Positions 23,506 through 31,087 of a stretch of DNA of 32,772 nt are shown piece after piece. Below the pieces are notes generated by a model, which was not told where the DNA came from, ran no database searches, and was given only the letters and a program-made list of their open reading frames with translations. The stretch is from Intrasporangium chromatireducens Q5-1 (lineage in GTDB: Bacteria > Actinomycetota > Actinomycetes > Actinomycetales > Dermatophilaceae), in contig NZ_AWQS01000023.1 in the NCBI RefSeq assembly GCF_000576575.1, positions 1 to 32,772 on the forward strand. Reading direction: 5' to 3'. The position numbers and the translations under genes were made by a program. Every line of letters begins with the position of its first letter. Position 1 is the first letter of the stretch.

Positions 23506-26500
23506 ATGAGCGACGTGTCCACGCGCATCCTCCTGCTCAGCACGAGCGACACGGACCTGCTCGGTGCCCGAGCCAGCGGGGCGGCATACCGCTGGGCCAA
23601 CCCCACCCGCGTGACGGACGCCGAACTGCGAGCCGAGCTCGAGCGGTGCGACCTGGTGGTCTTCCGCTACCTGGGCTCCGTCCAGTCACTGCCCCCGGCC
23701 TTCGCGGCCGCCCGTGACAGCGGACGGCCATTCGTCGTCCTCGGCGGTGAGCAGACGCCCGACGCCTCCCTGATGGAGCTCTCGTCGGTCCCGCTCGGCG
23801 TGGCGGCCGAGGCGCACCGCTACCTCGCGCAGGGCGGCGCGACGAACCTGCGCAACCTGCACGCCTTCCTCGCTGACACCGTCCTGCTGAGCGGCGACGT
23901 CTTCGACCCGCCCGCAGACCAGCCGACATGGGGCCTGCTGGACGACGGTAGGCCGCGGATGGCCGTTGCCGACCACCGACGCGCCCTCGTCGCGATCCTC
24001 TACTACCGGGCACACCATCTGGCTGGCAACGTGGCACACGTCCGCCAGCTCTCCGCCGCGGTCGAGGCGGCCGGCGGCGTCGCCACGCCGATCTTCGTCA
24101 CCAGTTTGCGGGACGCACCGTCCGACCTCCTCGAGCACCTGCAGGACTACGACGTGCTGGTCACCACCGTCCTGGCAGCCGGTGGCACGCGACCCGCCGC
24201 CGCGGCCGCGGGCGAGGACGACGACTCATGGGACGTCGAGGCGCTGGCCGAGCTCGACGTCCCGATCATCCAGGGGCTCACCCTCACTTGGGACCGATCC
24301 ACGTGGCAGTCGAGCGACGACGGGATGAGTCCGCTCGACGTCACCAGTCAGGTCGCGGTCCCGGAGTTCGACGGGCGAATCATCGGAACAGTGTTCTCCT
24401 TCAAGGAGATCGACGCCGATGGCCTACCACAGTACGTCCCTGATGTCGAGCGGTGCCGACGCCTGGCCGAGCTCGCCGTCGCCCATGGGCGCCTGCGCCA
24501 CACCCCGCCGGAGGAGCGGCGGATCGCCATCGTCCTGTCCGCCTACCCCACGAAGCACGCGCGGATCGGCAACGCGGTCGGCCTGGACACGCCGGTCTCC
24601 GTCATCCGGCTCCTGCGGGCGCTGCGAACGGCCGGCTACGACCTCGGCGAGCCGGGGAAGATCCCGGGGACGGGCGAGGTCGAGCCCGTCGACGGGGAGT
24701 CGGTCGACACGACCGCCGGCAACGCACTGATCCACGCCATCATCGAGGCAGGCGGGCAGGACGAGGACTGGCTGACCCAGGAGCAGCTGTCGGGGCAGCC
24801 CGTGCGCATCCCCGCCGGGAGGTATCGCGAGTTCTTCGCGACGCTGCCCGCCGAGCTGCGCGAGGCGGTCACCGAGCACTGGGGGGACGCGCCCGGCGAG
24901 CTCTTCGTGGACCGGCAGCGCGATCCGAACGGTGAGATCGTCGCGGCAGCACTGCGTGCCGGCAACGTCGTCATCCTCGTCCAGCCGCCGCGCGGCTTCG
25001 GTGCCAACCCGATCGCCATCTACCACGACCCCGACCTGCCGCCGACGCACCACTACCTCGCCGTCTACGACTGGCTGGCACATCAGTTCGGTGCCCACGC
25101 CATCGTCCACATGGGCAAACATGGCAACCTCGAGTGGCTGCCCGGCAAGAACCTGGCCCTGTCCGCGTCCTGCGGGCCGGACGCCACGATCGGCGGCGTC
25201 CCGCTCGTCTACCCGTTCCTCGTCAACGACCCGGGCGAGGGCAGCCAGGCCAAACGGCGCGCCCACGCCACGATCGTCGACCACCTCGTCCCACCGATGG
25301 CCCGCGCAGAGTCCTACGGCGACATCGCTCGCCTCGAGCAGCTCCTCGACGAGTACGGCAACGTCTCCGCCATGGACCCGGCCAAGGCGCCGGCCCTGCG
25401 GGCGGAGATCTGGTCGCTCCTGCGGGCGGCGGAGCTGCACCGAGATCTCGGTCTCGAAGACGATGCCTCGGTCGAGGACGCCGCCGAGTTCGACCTCCTG
25501 GTGCAGCACGTCGACGGGTGGCTCTGCGAGATCAAGGACGTCCAGATCCGGGACGGCCTGCACGTCCTGGGCGAGGTGCCCTCGGGGCAGGCCCTCGTCG
25601 ACCTCGTCCTCGCCATCCTGAGGGCCCGCCAGGTGTTCGCCGGCACCGTGGGGGCGGTCCCCGGGCTCCGCACCGCCCTCGGCCTCGCCGAGGACGAGAC
25701 CGACCGCGGCACAGTAGACCGCGCCGAGGCCCAGGCCGCGGCGCTGGTCTCGGCGCTGGCGGACACGGGCTGGGACGCCACGGCAGTGCCGGACGTCGTC
25801 GGCGCGCTGCTCGGCTCCCGGGCGGAGGCCGACACGCGAGATGCCGTATGCCGCTCACTGACCTTCGCGTGCGAGCAGGTCGTCCCGCGCGTCCTCGCGA
25901 CCTCAGGGGAGATCGATGCGATCCTCCACGCACTCGACGGCGGCTACGTCCCGGCCGGACCGAGCGGCTCACCGCTTCGCGGGCTCGTCAACGTGCTCCC
26001 CACCGGCCGCAACTTCTACACCGTCGACCCCAAGGCGGTGCCATCCCGGCTCGCGTGGGAGACCGGCCAGGCCATGGCCGACTCCCTCCTAACTCGCCAC
26101 CACCAGGACACGGGGGAGTGGCCCCGAAGCGTCGGCCTGTCGGTGTGGGGCACGTCCGCAATGCGCACCTCCGGCGACGATGTGGCAGAGGTCCTGGCCC
26201 TGCTCGGCGTGCGCCCTGTCTGGGACGAGATGTCCCGCCGCGTGGTCGGGCTCCAACCCATTGCCCTTGCCGAGCTCGGACGTCCCCGGATCGACGTCAC
26301 GGTGCGGATCTCCGGGTTCTTCCGTGACGCGTTCCCCCACGTCATCGACCTGCTCGACGACGCTGTCCGCCTCGTGGCCGGCCTGGACGAGGCACCTGAG
26401 GACAACTTCGTCAGGGCGCACGTCCACCGCGACCTCCACCAGCACGGGGACGAACGGCGTGCCACGATGCGGATCTTCGGCTCCAAGCCGGGCTCCTACG

Positions 26501-27183
26501 GCGCCGGCATCCTCCCGCTCGTGGAGGCCGGGAACTGGCGGGACGACAAGGACCTGGCCGAGGTCTACGCGACCTGGGGCGGCTTCGCCTACGGACGACA
26601 GCTGAGCGGCATACCGGCTCGTCCCGAGATGGAGCGCATCTACGCGCGGATCGACGTCGCAGCCAAAAACATCGACACCCGCGAGCACGACATCGCCGAC
26701 TCCGACGACTACTTCCAGTACCACGGCGGGATGGTGGCGACGGTGCGCGCCCTGACGGGGCGGGCGCCGCGGGCCTACGTGGGTGACTCGACCACGCCGG
26801 AGTCCGTGCGCACCCGCACACTGACTGAGGAGACCGCCCGCGTCTTCCGGGCACGGGTGGTCAACCCGCGCTGGATCTCCGGGATGCGCCGGCACGGCTA
26901 CAAGGGGGCCTTCGAGCTCGCCGCGACGGTCGACTACCTGTTCGGGCTCGACGCGACGGCCGGGGTCGTCGAGGACTGGATGTACGAGAACCTCGCCAGA
27001 ACCTACGTGCTCGACAAGGAGAACCAGGACTTCCTTCGGCATGCCAACCCGTGGGCGCTGCACGGGATGGTCGAGCGGCTCCACGAGGCCGTCGACCGTG
27101 GCCTCTGGGCGGAGCCGGACCTCGACCTGCTCGCGCGGCTGCAGGCGGTCTACCTGGAGGTCGAGGGGGACCTCGAGGAGTGA
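23506..27183 (+). CDS. cobN: CobN, aerobic cobaltochelatase large subunit
   Basis: A 1225-residue protein that binds hydrogenobyrinic acid a,c-diamide and inserts Co2+, using ATP hydrolysed by partner subunits. It is homologous to the ChlH/BchH subunit of magnesium chelatase. Family blocks include HMGKHGNLEWLPGK (about residue 536), YPFLVNDPGEGSQAKRRAH, LPTGRNFYTVDP, the YGAGILPLVE segment and a YQYHGGM-like FQYHGGMVATV near 1070. The length matches typical CobN. CobS and CobT are absent; the ChlI-ChlD fusion at 12744-14903 is the likely AAA+ partner. The ATG has GAGGAG upstream and follows riboswitch 3. It is a single-gene unit converging on cobF with two bases between stops. Confidence 0.96.
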   Translation: MSDVSTRILLLSTSDTDLLGARASGAAYRWANPTRVTDAELRAELERCDLVVFRYLGSVQSLPPAFAAARDSGRPFVVLGGEQTPDASLMELSSVPLGVAAEAHRYLAQGGATNLRNLHAFLADTVLLSGDVFDPPADQPTWGLLDDGRPRMAVADHRRALVAILYYRAHHLAGNVAHVRQLSAAVEAAGGVATPIFVTSLRDAPSDLLEHLQDYDVLVTTVLAAGGTRPAAAAAGEDDDSWDVEALAELDVPIIQGLTLTWDRSTWQSSDDGMSPLDVTSQVAVPEFDGRIIGTVFSFKEIDADGLPQYVPDVERCRRLAELAVAHGRLRHTPPEERRIAIVLSAYPTKHARIGNAVGLDTPVSVIRLLRALRTAGYDLGEPGKIPGTGEVEPVDGESVDTTAGNALIHAIIEAGGQDEDWLTQEQLSGQPVRIPAGRYREFFATLPAELREAVTEHWGDAPGELFVDRQRDPNGEIVAAALRAGNVVILVQPPRGFGANPIAIYHDPDLPPTHHYLAVYDWLAHQFGAHAIVHMGKHGNLEWLPGKNLALSASCGPDATIGGVPLVYPFLVNDPGEGSQAKRRAHATIVDHLVPPMARAESYGDIARLEQLLDEYGNVSAMDPAKAPALRAEIWSLLRAAELHRDLGLEDDASVEDAAEFDLLVQHVDGWLCEIKDVQIRDGLHVLGEVPSGQALVDLVLAILRARQVFAGTVGAVPGLRTALGLAEDETDRGTVDRAEAQAAALVSALADTGWDATAVPDVVGALLGSRAEADTRDAVCRSLTFACEQVVPRVLATSGEIDAILHALDGGYVPAGPSGSPLRGLVNVLPTGRNFYTVDPKAVPSRLAWETGQAMADSLLTRHHQDTGEWPRSVGLSVWGTSAMRTSGDDVAEVLALLGVRPVWDEMSRRVVGLQPIALAELGRPRIDVTVRISGFFRDAFPHVIDLLDDAVRLVAGLDEAPEDNFVRAHVHRDLHQHGDERRATMRIFGSKPGSYGAGILPLVEAGNWRDDKDLAEVYATWGGFAYGRQLSGIPARPEMERIYARIDVAAKNIDTREHDIADSDDYFQYHGGMVATVRALTGRAPRAYVGDSTTPESVRTRTLTEETARVFRARVVNPRWISGMRRHGYKGAFELAATVDYLFGLDATAGVVEDWMYENLARTYVLDKENQDFLRHANPWALHGMVERLHEAVDRGLWAEPDLDLLARLQAVYLEVEGDLEE

Positions 27184-27185
27184 GG

Positions 27186-27959
27186 TCAGGCGGGCCGCAG
27201 CAGGTAGGTGTCCATGACCCAGCCGTCCCGGGCGCGGATCTCTGCACGGAGCCGGCGGACCTCGTCGATGACCTCGGCGAGCCGGCCTGACACCAGGGCC
27301 TCGTCGGGAGTGCCGAGCTGGGCGCCCCAGTAGAGTCGCAGGTCGGGATGCGTCTCGGCCAGCCCGGCGCACTGCAGGTGTCCGTCGAGCATGACGACGA
27401 CGTCGCCCAGCTCGGGACGGTATTCCTCGAGGAGCCGTCGCCCGGTCGTGATGTGGATCGGTGCTCCGATCCGGTTCAGGGGTATGCCGTGCCGGGCGGC
27501 GAGCAGCTGCGGGGCGCTGATGCCGGGCAGGACGTCGACGGCGACGCCGAAGCGGGGCCGCAGCGCGTCGACGATCCGGATCGTGGAGTCGTAGAACGCC
27601 GGGTCGCCCCAGACGAGGAAGCCGACGGTCTGCTCATGGGGTTGCAGGGTGGCCAGGACCTCGGCGTAGGCGTCGACGCGAGCGGCGTGCCAGTCCCGCA
27701 CCCCTCGCCCGTATGCCGCTGAGTCCCGCTCGCGGTCGGGTCCCCGTTCCGGATCGACGACCTCGATGACGCGGTAGCGGTGCGACCAGGGGATGAGTTC
27801 GGCGCAGATCCGCTGCCGCGCGCGGACGAGGTCCGCCTTGGCCTCGCCCTTGTCGGCGACGAGAAAGACGTCGACCGTGGCGAGGGCCTCGACGGCGTCC
27901 CTCGTGAGGTGGCCGGGGTCCCCCATGCCGATGCCGATGACGCGGATCCGCTTGATCAC
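27186..27959 (-). CDS. cobF: CobF, precorrin-6A synthase (deacetylating)
   Basis: A 257-residue SAM-dependent methyltransferase that methylates C1 of precorrin-5 with loss of the C1 acetyl group as acetate. This step is specific to the aerobic pathway. It has the N-terminal RVIGIGMGDPGHLT block, FLVADKGEAKADL, FLVWGDPAFYDST and the LPGISAPQLLAARHGIPLN region. The start is a GTG at 27959 that overlaps the cobQ stop by four bases (GTGA), placing the SAM-binding strand at the N terminus as expected. Second gene of the cobQ-cobF unit. Confidence 0.94.
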   Translation of the reverse strand: MIKRIRVIGIGMGDPGHLTRDAVEALATVDVFLVADKGEAKADLVRARQRICAELIPWSHRYRVIEVVDPERGPDRERDSAAYGRGVRDWHAARVDAYAEVLATLQPHEQTVGFLVWGDPAFYDSTIRIVDALRPRFGVAVDVLPGISAPQLLAARHGIPLNRIGAPIHITTGRRLLEEYRPELGDVVVMLDGHLQCAGLAETHPDLRLYWGAQLGTPDEALVSGRLAEVIDEVRRLRAEIRARDGWVMDTYLLRPA

Positions 27960-29467
27960 GGCGTCATCTGGGGGAGGCCGGCTCGCGTCAGCGCGAGGAG
28001 GGCGTCGACGTCGAGGTGCTCCTCGAGGGCGTCGGCGAGGACCTCGAGCATGTGTTCTCGCCTGGCTGCGAAGCCGGCGGCGTCGGGGTCGGGTCGCCAC
28101 CGTGAGCCGGCCGCCTCGGCGACCCGGCTCAGCCAGGCCCGCCGGAAGGCGTCGTTCTCAAACGCGCCGTGCCACATCGTCCCCCAGACGGCGCGGACCT
28201 GCCAGCCGTCGAGAAACGGCTCGGCCGGTCGTGCGCCGTCGAGGGCGGGGTCTCCGCTGTCGATCGGGTGGGCGATGCCGTGGTGGATCTCGTAGGCCTC
28301 GACCCGGTGCCCTTGCCAGGTGCCGACCGGTCGGGCCAGGACCTTGTCGGCGCCGAACTCGACTCGGATCGGCAGCAGCCCGAGGCCTGGAACGACGCCG
28401 ACCTGCCCCTCGACGTCGTCCTCGATCTGCTGGCCGAGCATCTGGTAGCCACCACAGATGCCCAGGACCGGTCTGCCGGCTGCCGCACGGCGTGTGATCA
28501 TCTCTCCCAGCCCACGCTCGTGCAGCCAGGCGAGATCGATCGTGGTGGAACGGGTCCCGGGCAGTACGACCAGGTCTGCCGCCTCGACCAGAGCCGGATC
28601 GACCGTGACCAGCACGTCGACGCCGGGTTCGGCGGCGAGGGCGTCGACGTCCGTCGCGTTGGAGATGCGCGGGAGCCGGACCACCGCCACCGTGAGCCGG
28701 TCGCCCGCTCCGGCCGGCCTTGCTGCGGCTGCTCGCCACTCACCCGTGGCGAGGGTGTCCTCGCTGTCCAGCCAGACCTCGAGCAGCCACGGGATGACGC
28801 CCACGAACGGCACACCGGTCCGCCTGCTGATCTCCGCGAGGCCGGGCTCCAGCACCGAGACATCGCCACGGAACTTGTTGATGACAAAGGCCTTCAGGAG
28901 CGCTCGATCCTCGTCGGACAACAGGGCCCACGTGCCGTAGAGCGAGGCGAGGATGCCGCCCCGGTCGATGTCGCCGACGACGACCACCGGCAGGTCGAAG
29001 CGCCGCGCCAGCCCCAGGTTGACGAAGTCGCCCTGCCGCAGGTTGATCTCGGCAGGTGACCCCGCGCCCTCACACACGACGAGGTCGTACTCGTCGGCGA
29101 GCTCCTCGTATGCCGCGAAAGCGGCGTCTGCGAGCAGAGCCCGCCCAGCGGCATACTGGCCCGCCTCGAGCACCCCGGCGGGGCGGCCACGCACGACGAT
29201 GAACGACCGGCGGTCGCTCCCCGGCTTGAGCAGGACCGGGTTCATCGCCGTCGTGGCGACGACCCCCGCGGCCTGGGCCTGCAGGTACTGCGCGCGGCCG
29301 ATCTCGCCGCCGTCGAGACAGACCATCGAGTTGTTCGACATGTTCTGCGCCTTGAACGGCGCAACGCGAAGACCACGGCGGGCCAGCACCCGACAGAGCC
29401 CCGCCGTGATGACGGACTTACCGGCGTCCGAGGACGTGCCGGCCACGAGGATCCCGGATGCGCTCAC
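27956..29467 (-). CDS. cobQ: CobQ/CbiP, adenosylcobyric acid synthase
   Basis: A 503-residue glutamine-dependent amidase that amidates the b, d, e and g side chains of adenosylcobyrinic acid a,c-diamide. The N-terminal dethiobiotin-synthetase-like domain has LVAGTSSDAGKS (7-18), FKAQNMSNN and GEIGRAQ. The C-terminal amidotransferase domain has GICGGYQMLG with the (often non-standard) class-I nucleophile Cys338. The start is GTG at 29467, placing the ATP loop at residue 10; the frame stays open to 29626, but that part overlaps an IS481 scrap on the other strand and looks random. First gene of a leftward two-gene unit; no riboswitch is visible upstream. Confidence 0.94.
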   Translation of the reverse strand: MSASGILVAGTSSDAGKSVITAGLCRVLARRGLRVAPFKAQNMSNNSMVCLDGGEIGRAQYLQAQAAGVVATTAMNPVLLKPGSDRRSFIVVRGRPAGVLEAGQYAAGRALLADAAFAAYEELADEYDLVVCEGAGSPAEINLRQGDFVNLGLARRFDLPVVVVGDIDRGGILASLYGTWALLSDEDRALLKAFVINKFRGDVSVLEPGLAEISRRTGVPFVGVIPWLLEVWLDSEDTLATGEWRAAAARPAGAGDRLTVAVVRLPRISNATDVDALAAEPGVDVLVTVDPALVEAADLVVLPGTRSTTIDLAWLHERGLGEMITRRAAAGRPVLGICGGYQMLGQQIEDDVEGQVGVVPGLGLLPIRVEFGADKVLARPVGTWQGHRVEAYEIHHGIAHPIDSGDPALDGARPAEPFLDGWQVRAVWGTMWHGAFENDAFRRAWLSRVAEAAGSRWRPDPDAAGFAARREHMLEVLADALEEHLDVDALLALTRAGLPQMTP

Positions 29468-29576
29468 CCTGACATCCTGCCCAACCCCTTCTTCGAGGCG
29501 GCAGGCGGCCGCGCTACCGGCCCATCGAGCCTCTTCGTTGACGTCGGCGCAGAGCGCCTGTCCCTTTGCGTCGTGG

Positions 29577-29651
29577 GCAGGCCAGAGAACCATGCTCCAC
29601 GTCGACCTCAAGAAGCTGGGGAACATCCCGGATGGCGGCGGCTGGCGCTAG
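29577..29651 (+). mobile_element. IS481-family transposase fragment
   Basis: The short frame reading GQRTMLHVDLKKLGNIPDGG then GWR-stop matches the catalytic-domain start of IS481 transposases, where HVDVKKLGRIPDGGG-type sequence surrounds the first catalytic Asp. Only about 25 codons remain and a TAG follows at 29649. No terminal inverted repeats or further transposase sequence were found, so this is a relic. Confidence 0.65.
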
Positions 29652-29734
29652 GCGTGCACGATTGAACCGGGAGAGTTAGGGTAGTTGTTTGTTAAACCAT
29701 GTGGAGCAATGGCACTCGGGTAGGGAGGTCAACT

Positions 29735-30277
29735 ATGCAAGTGGCTCGGCTGGCGGCACGTCTGGTCATCGGTGGTTTGTTCTTCGGCCATGGCACGCAG
29801 AAACTGATGGGTTGGTTCGGTGGCCCGGGATTGTCGGGCACGGACCAGATGATGGGATCGCTTCAGCTGCACCCGCCGCGGCGCAATGCCGTGGCTGCGG
29901 GAGTCACCGAGGCCGGGGGCGGGGCACTCCTGGCCGCCGGGCTCGCGACGCCGTTGGCGGCCTCCGGCTTGATCGGCGTGATGACCACGGCGATCCGCAA
30001 GGTTCACGCACCCAAGGGCGTGTGGAACGCCAACGGCGGATACGAGTACAACCTCGTGCTCATCGCCGCACTGCTCGCTCTGGCCGAGGCCGGCCCGGGA
30101 AAGTGGTCACTGGATCGTGCCTTCGGGATTGAGCGGACGGGCACCCGGTGGGCGCTGGCATCCGGCGCTTTGGGAGTCGCGGCGTCCTTCGCCACGACCG
30201 AGCTGGGACGTCGAGCCGCCGAGCGCGAGGCCGTCCAGCAGCCGCCACATGGTCCTTCGGCTGAAAGGGCAATCTGA
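29735..30277 (+). CDS. DoxX-family membrane protein
   Basis: A 180-residue integral membrane protein with the DoxX pattern. The first helix, ARLVIGGLFFGHGTQKL (residues about 6-22), is followed by GWFGGPGLSGT. Helices at about 50-75 and 105-125 follow. The GHGxQKL motif at the end of helix 1 is a family hallmark. DoxX proteins in actinobacteria act in membrane redox or thiol homeostasis, some with superoxide dismutase and thiosulfate sulfurtransferase; the substrate here is unknown. The ATG at 29735 has GGGAGG 6 bases upstream and is preferred over 29699. A possible AT-rich promoter (TTAGGGTAGTTGTTTGTTAAA) lies just upstream. The C terminus is hydrophilic and variable. Confidence 0.85.
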   Translation: MQVARLAARLVIGGLFFGHGTQKLMGWFGGPGLSGTDQMMGSLQLHPPRRNAVAAGVTEAGGGALLAAGLATPLAASGLIGVMTTAIRKVHAPKGVWNANGGYEYNLVLIAALLALAEAGPGKWSLDRAFGIERTGTRWALASGALGVAASFATTELGRRAAEREAVQQPPHGPSAERAI

Positions 30278-30534
30278 GCAGGGCCGGATCCGCGTTGCCT
30301 CCGGCCGCGACCCATTCCGTGCGGACGCCTCCGCCTCGGCAGGATCGTTGGCTGCAGGGTCGCCGGCCGCGGTAGGGATGCTGCCGCATAGTCCTGGTCG
30401 CCGGTTGGGTTGGCACTTGCCGCCTCTGCGCGGTGCCACACCACTTTCGTATCGATCACGAGGTCAGGGCCGGCACTCCAGCGATGACCGCAGGCACTTG
30501 TCCCGTTCAGTCAGCGAGGCACCTGCCGATGCGT
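30278..30534. other. Intergenic, nothing supported
   Basis: Between the DoxX gene and the recognisable part of the broken ArsR-type gene. It may contain the eroded 5' part of that gene, but I cannot recognise any family sequence. Confidence 0.4.
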
Positions 30535-30778
30535 CCAGACTTCAGGGATCCTCGGCTGCAGCTGCTCAGCATCATCACACGTCGGCCGGGCAGGAAGCCT
30601 GCGTGTGCGATATGACCGACGTGGTGCAGCTCTCCCAGCCCACCGTCAGCTAGCACCTCAAGATCCTCGCCGACGCCGACGCCGACGGCGGCACCTCACC
30701 CGCGAACGCGGAGCCAGCTAGGCGTGGTACCGCCTCGACGCCGACACCCTGGACCAGGTCCGCGCCTTTTTGACCTGA
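30535..30778 (+). pseudogene. Broken ArsR/SmtB-family metal-sensing repressor
   Basis: Pieces of a winged-helix regulator lie in order but in different frames. DPRLQLLSII (about 30552-30582) matches the ADPTRLxLL helix. EACVCDMTDVVQLSQPTVS (about 30595-30650) carries the metal-binding CxCD and the recognition helix, where a TAG at 30651 replaces the usual His. HLKILAD follows. A third piece, TRERGAS-stop-AWYRLDADTLDQVRAFLT (about 30699-30778), has a second in-frame TAG at 30719. At least two frameshifts and two stops separate the parts. In live relatives Cys-x-Cys binds arsenite, antimonite or cadmium. The gene cannot make a functional repressor. Confidence 0.8.
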
Positions 30779-30911
30779 ATGAAGAACGTCCGGACATCGG
30801 CACTATGTGGGTGAAAGTTGGACCGGCGTCATCGGCACGATATCCCCAAGCCGCCGTGCTGCGCCCCGCTGCCACGGAGCGACGTACGGTTGACTCCGGA
30901 AAGCATCGGCA

Positions 30912-31001
30912 GTCTGTGTCGAATTAGTGTCGAAGTCTGTCGTGGGTGCGCGTTTGTGCAGGTCAACGACTTGCGGGCGTCGGGCTGTAAATCCGTCGCG
31001 A
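30912..31001. repeat. Copy A of a roughly 90-base imperfect direct repeat
   Basis: From GTCTGTGTCGAA to TCCGTCGCGA this resembles 31220-31309 at roughly three quarters of positions, including GTTTGTG, AGGTCAA and the final TCCGTCGCGA block. The last part enters the tRNA-Tyr fragment. The two copies are 308 bases apart. Confidence 0.55.
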
Positions 31002-31036
31002 AAGCTACGAAGGTTCGAATCCTTCACCTGCCACCC
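30957..31036 (+). tRNA. tRNA-Tyr (GTA) fragment: 3' half intact, 5' half degenerate
   Basis: The anticodon loop CTGTAAA (30985-30991) gives anticodon GTA for tyrosine. A 12-base variable region (30997-31008), the T-arm GAAGG-TTCGAAT-CCTTC (31009-31025), acceptor strand ACCTGCC (31026-31032) and discriminator A follow. Upstream, TGCAGGT (30957-30963) could pair with six of seven acceptor bases. The 17 bases between do not form a normal D-arm, and the anticodon stem has only four pairs. It is most likely a non-functional copy, as left when an integrating element duplicates the 3' half of a tRNA gene. Confidence 0.6.
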
Positions 31037-31083
31037 AGTGTGACGAAAAGAGGCCCTGACCTGCGGAAACGCCGGTCAGGGCC
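31026..31083 (+). repeat. Right copy of 31-kb-spaced direct repeat
   Basis: Matches 28-83 from ACCTGCCACC through the terminator hairpin, with a few substitutions and a two-base length difference in the spacer. Here it is joined to a recognisable tRNA T-arm, so this copy is closer to the ancestral arrangement. Confidence 0.65.
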
Positions 31084-31087
31084 TCTC
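31049..31087 (+). terminator. Rho-independent-like terminator after the tRNA-Tyr fragment
   Basis: A perfect 13-base stem, AGAGGCCCTGACC (31049-31061) with GGTCAGGGCCTCT (31074-31086), and a 12-base loop, followed by CTTG. It lies 13 bases after the tRNA 3' end, where a tRNA terminator would be expected. Confidence 0.75.

Larger units (their letters stand above)
2257..29156. repeat. Dispersed word GTATGCCGC / GCGGCATAC, 16 copies
   Basis: By eye the word starts at 2257, 3466, 13579, 16725, 17678, 20704, 25846, 27711 and 29108 as GTATGCCGC, and at 4416, 7301, 8734, 20725, 23581, 26606 and 29148 as its complement. A one-base variant lies at 27482. All copies are in coding sequence, in different reading frames and in unrelated genes. 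Nine copies extend to GTATGCCGCT, mostly followed by CA or GA. None occurs in the two accessory flanks. Confidence 0.75.

Noticed and set aside
7081-29467. Cobalamin cluster as a novel pathway
   Set aside because: All enzymes match known aerobic-pathway families; only the fusions, regulation pattern and embedded DNA word are unusual.
29468-29626. Extended cobQ start at 29626
   Set aside because: The extra 53 residues show no family similarity and overlap the transposase scrap; GTG 29467 gives the normal N terminus.
30803-31027. Leftward 74-codon frame across the tRNA fragment
   Set aside because: Its first codons are simply the antisense of the tRNA T-arm and anticodon arm; no ribosome-binding site.
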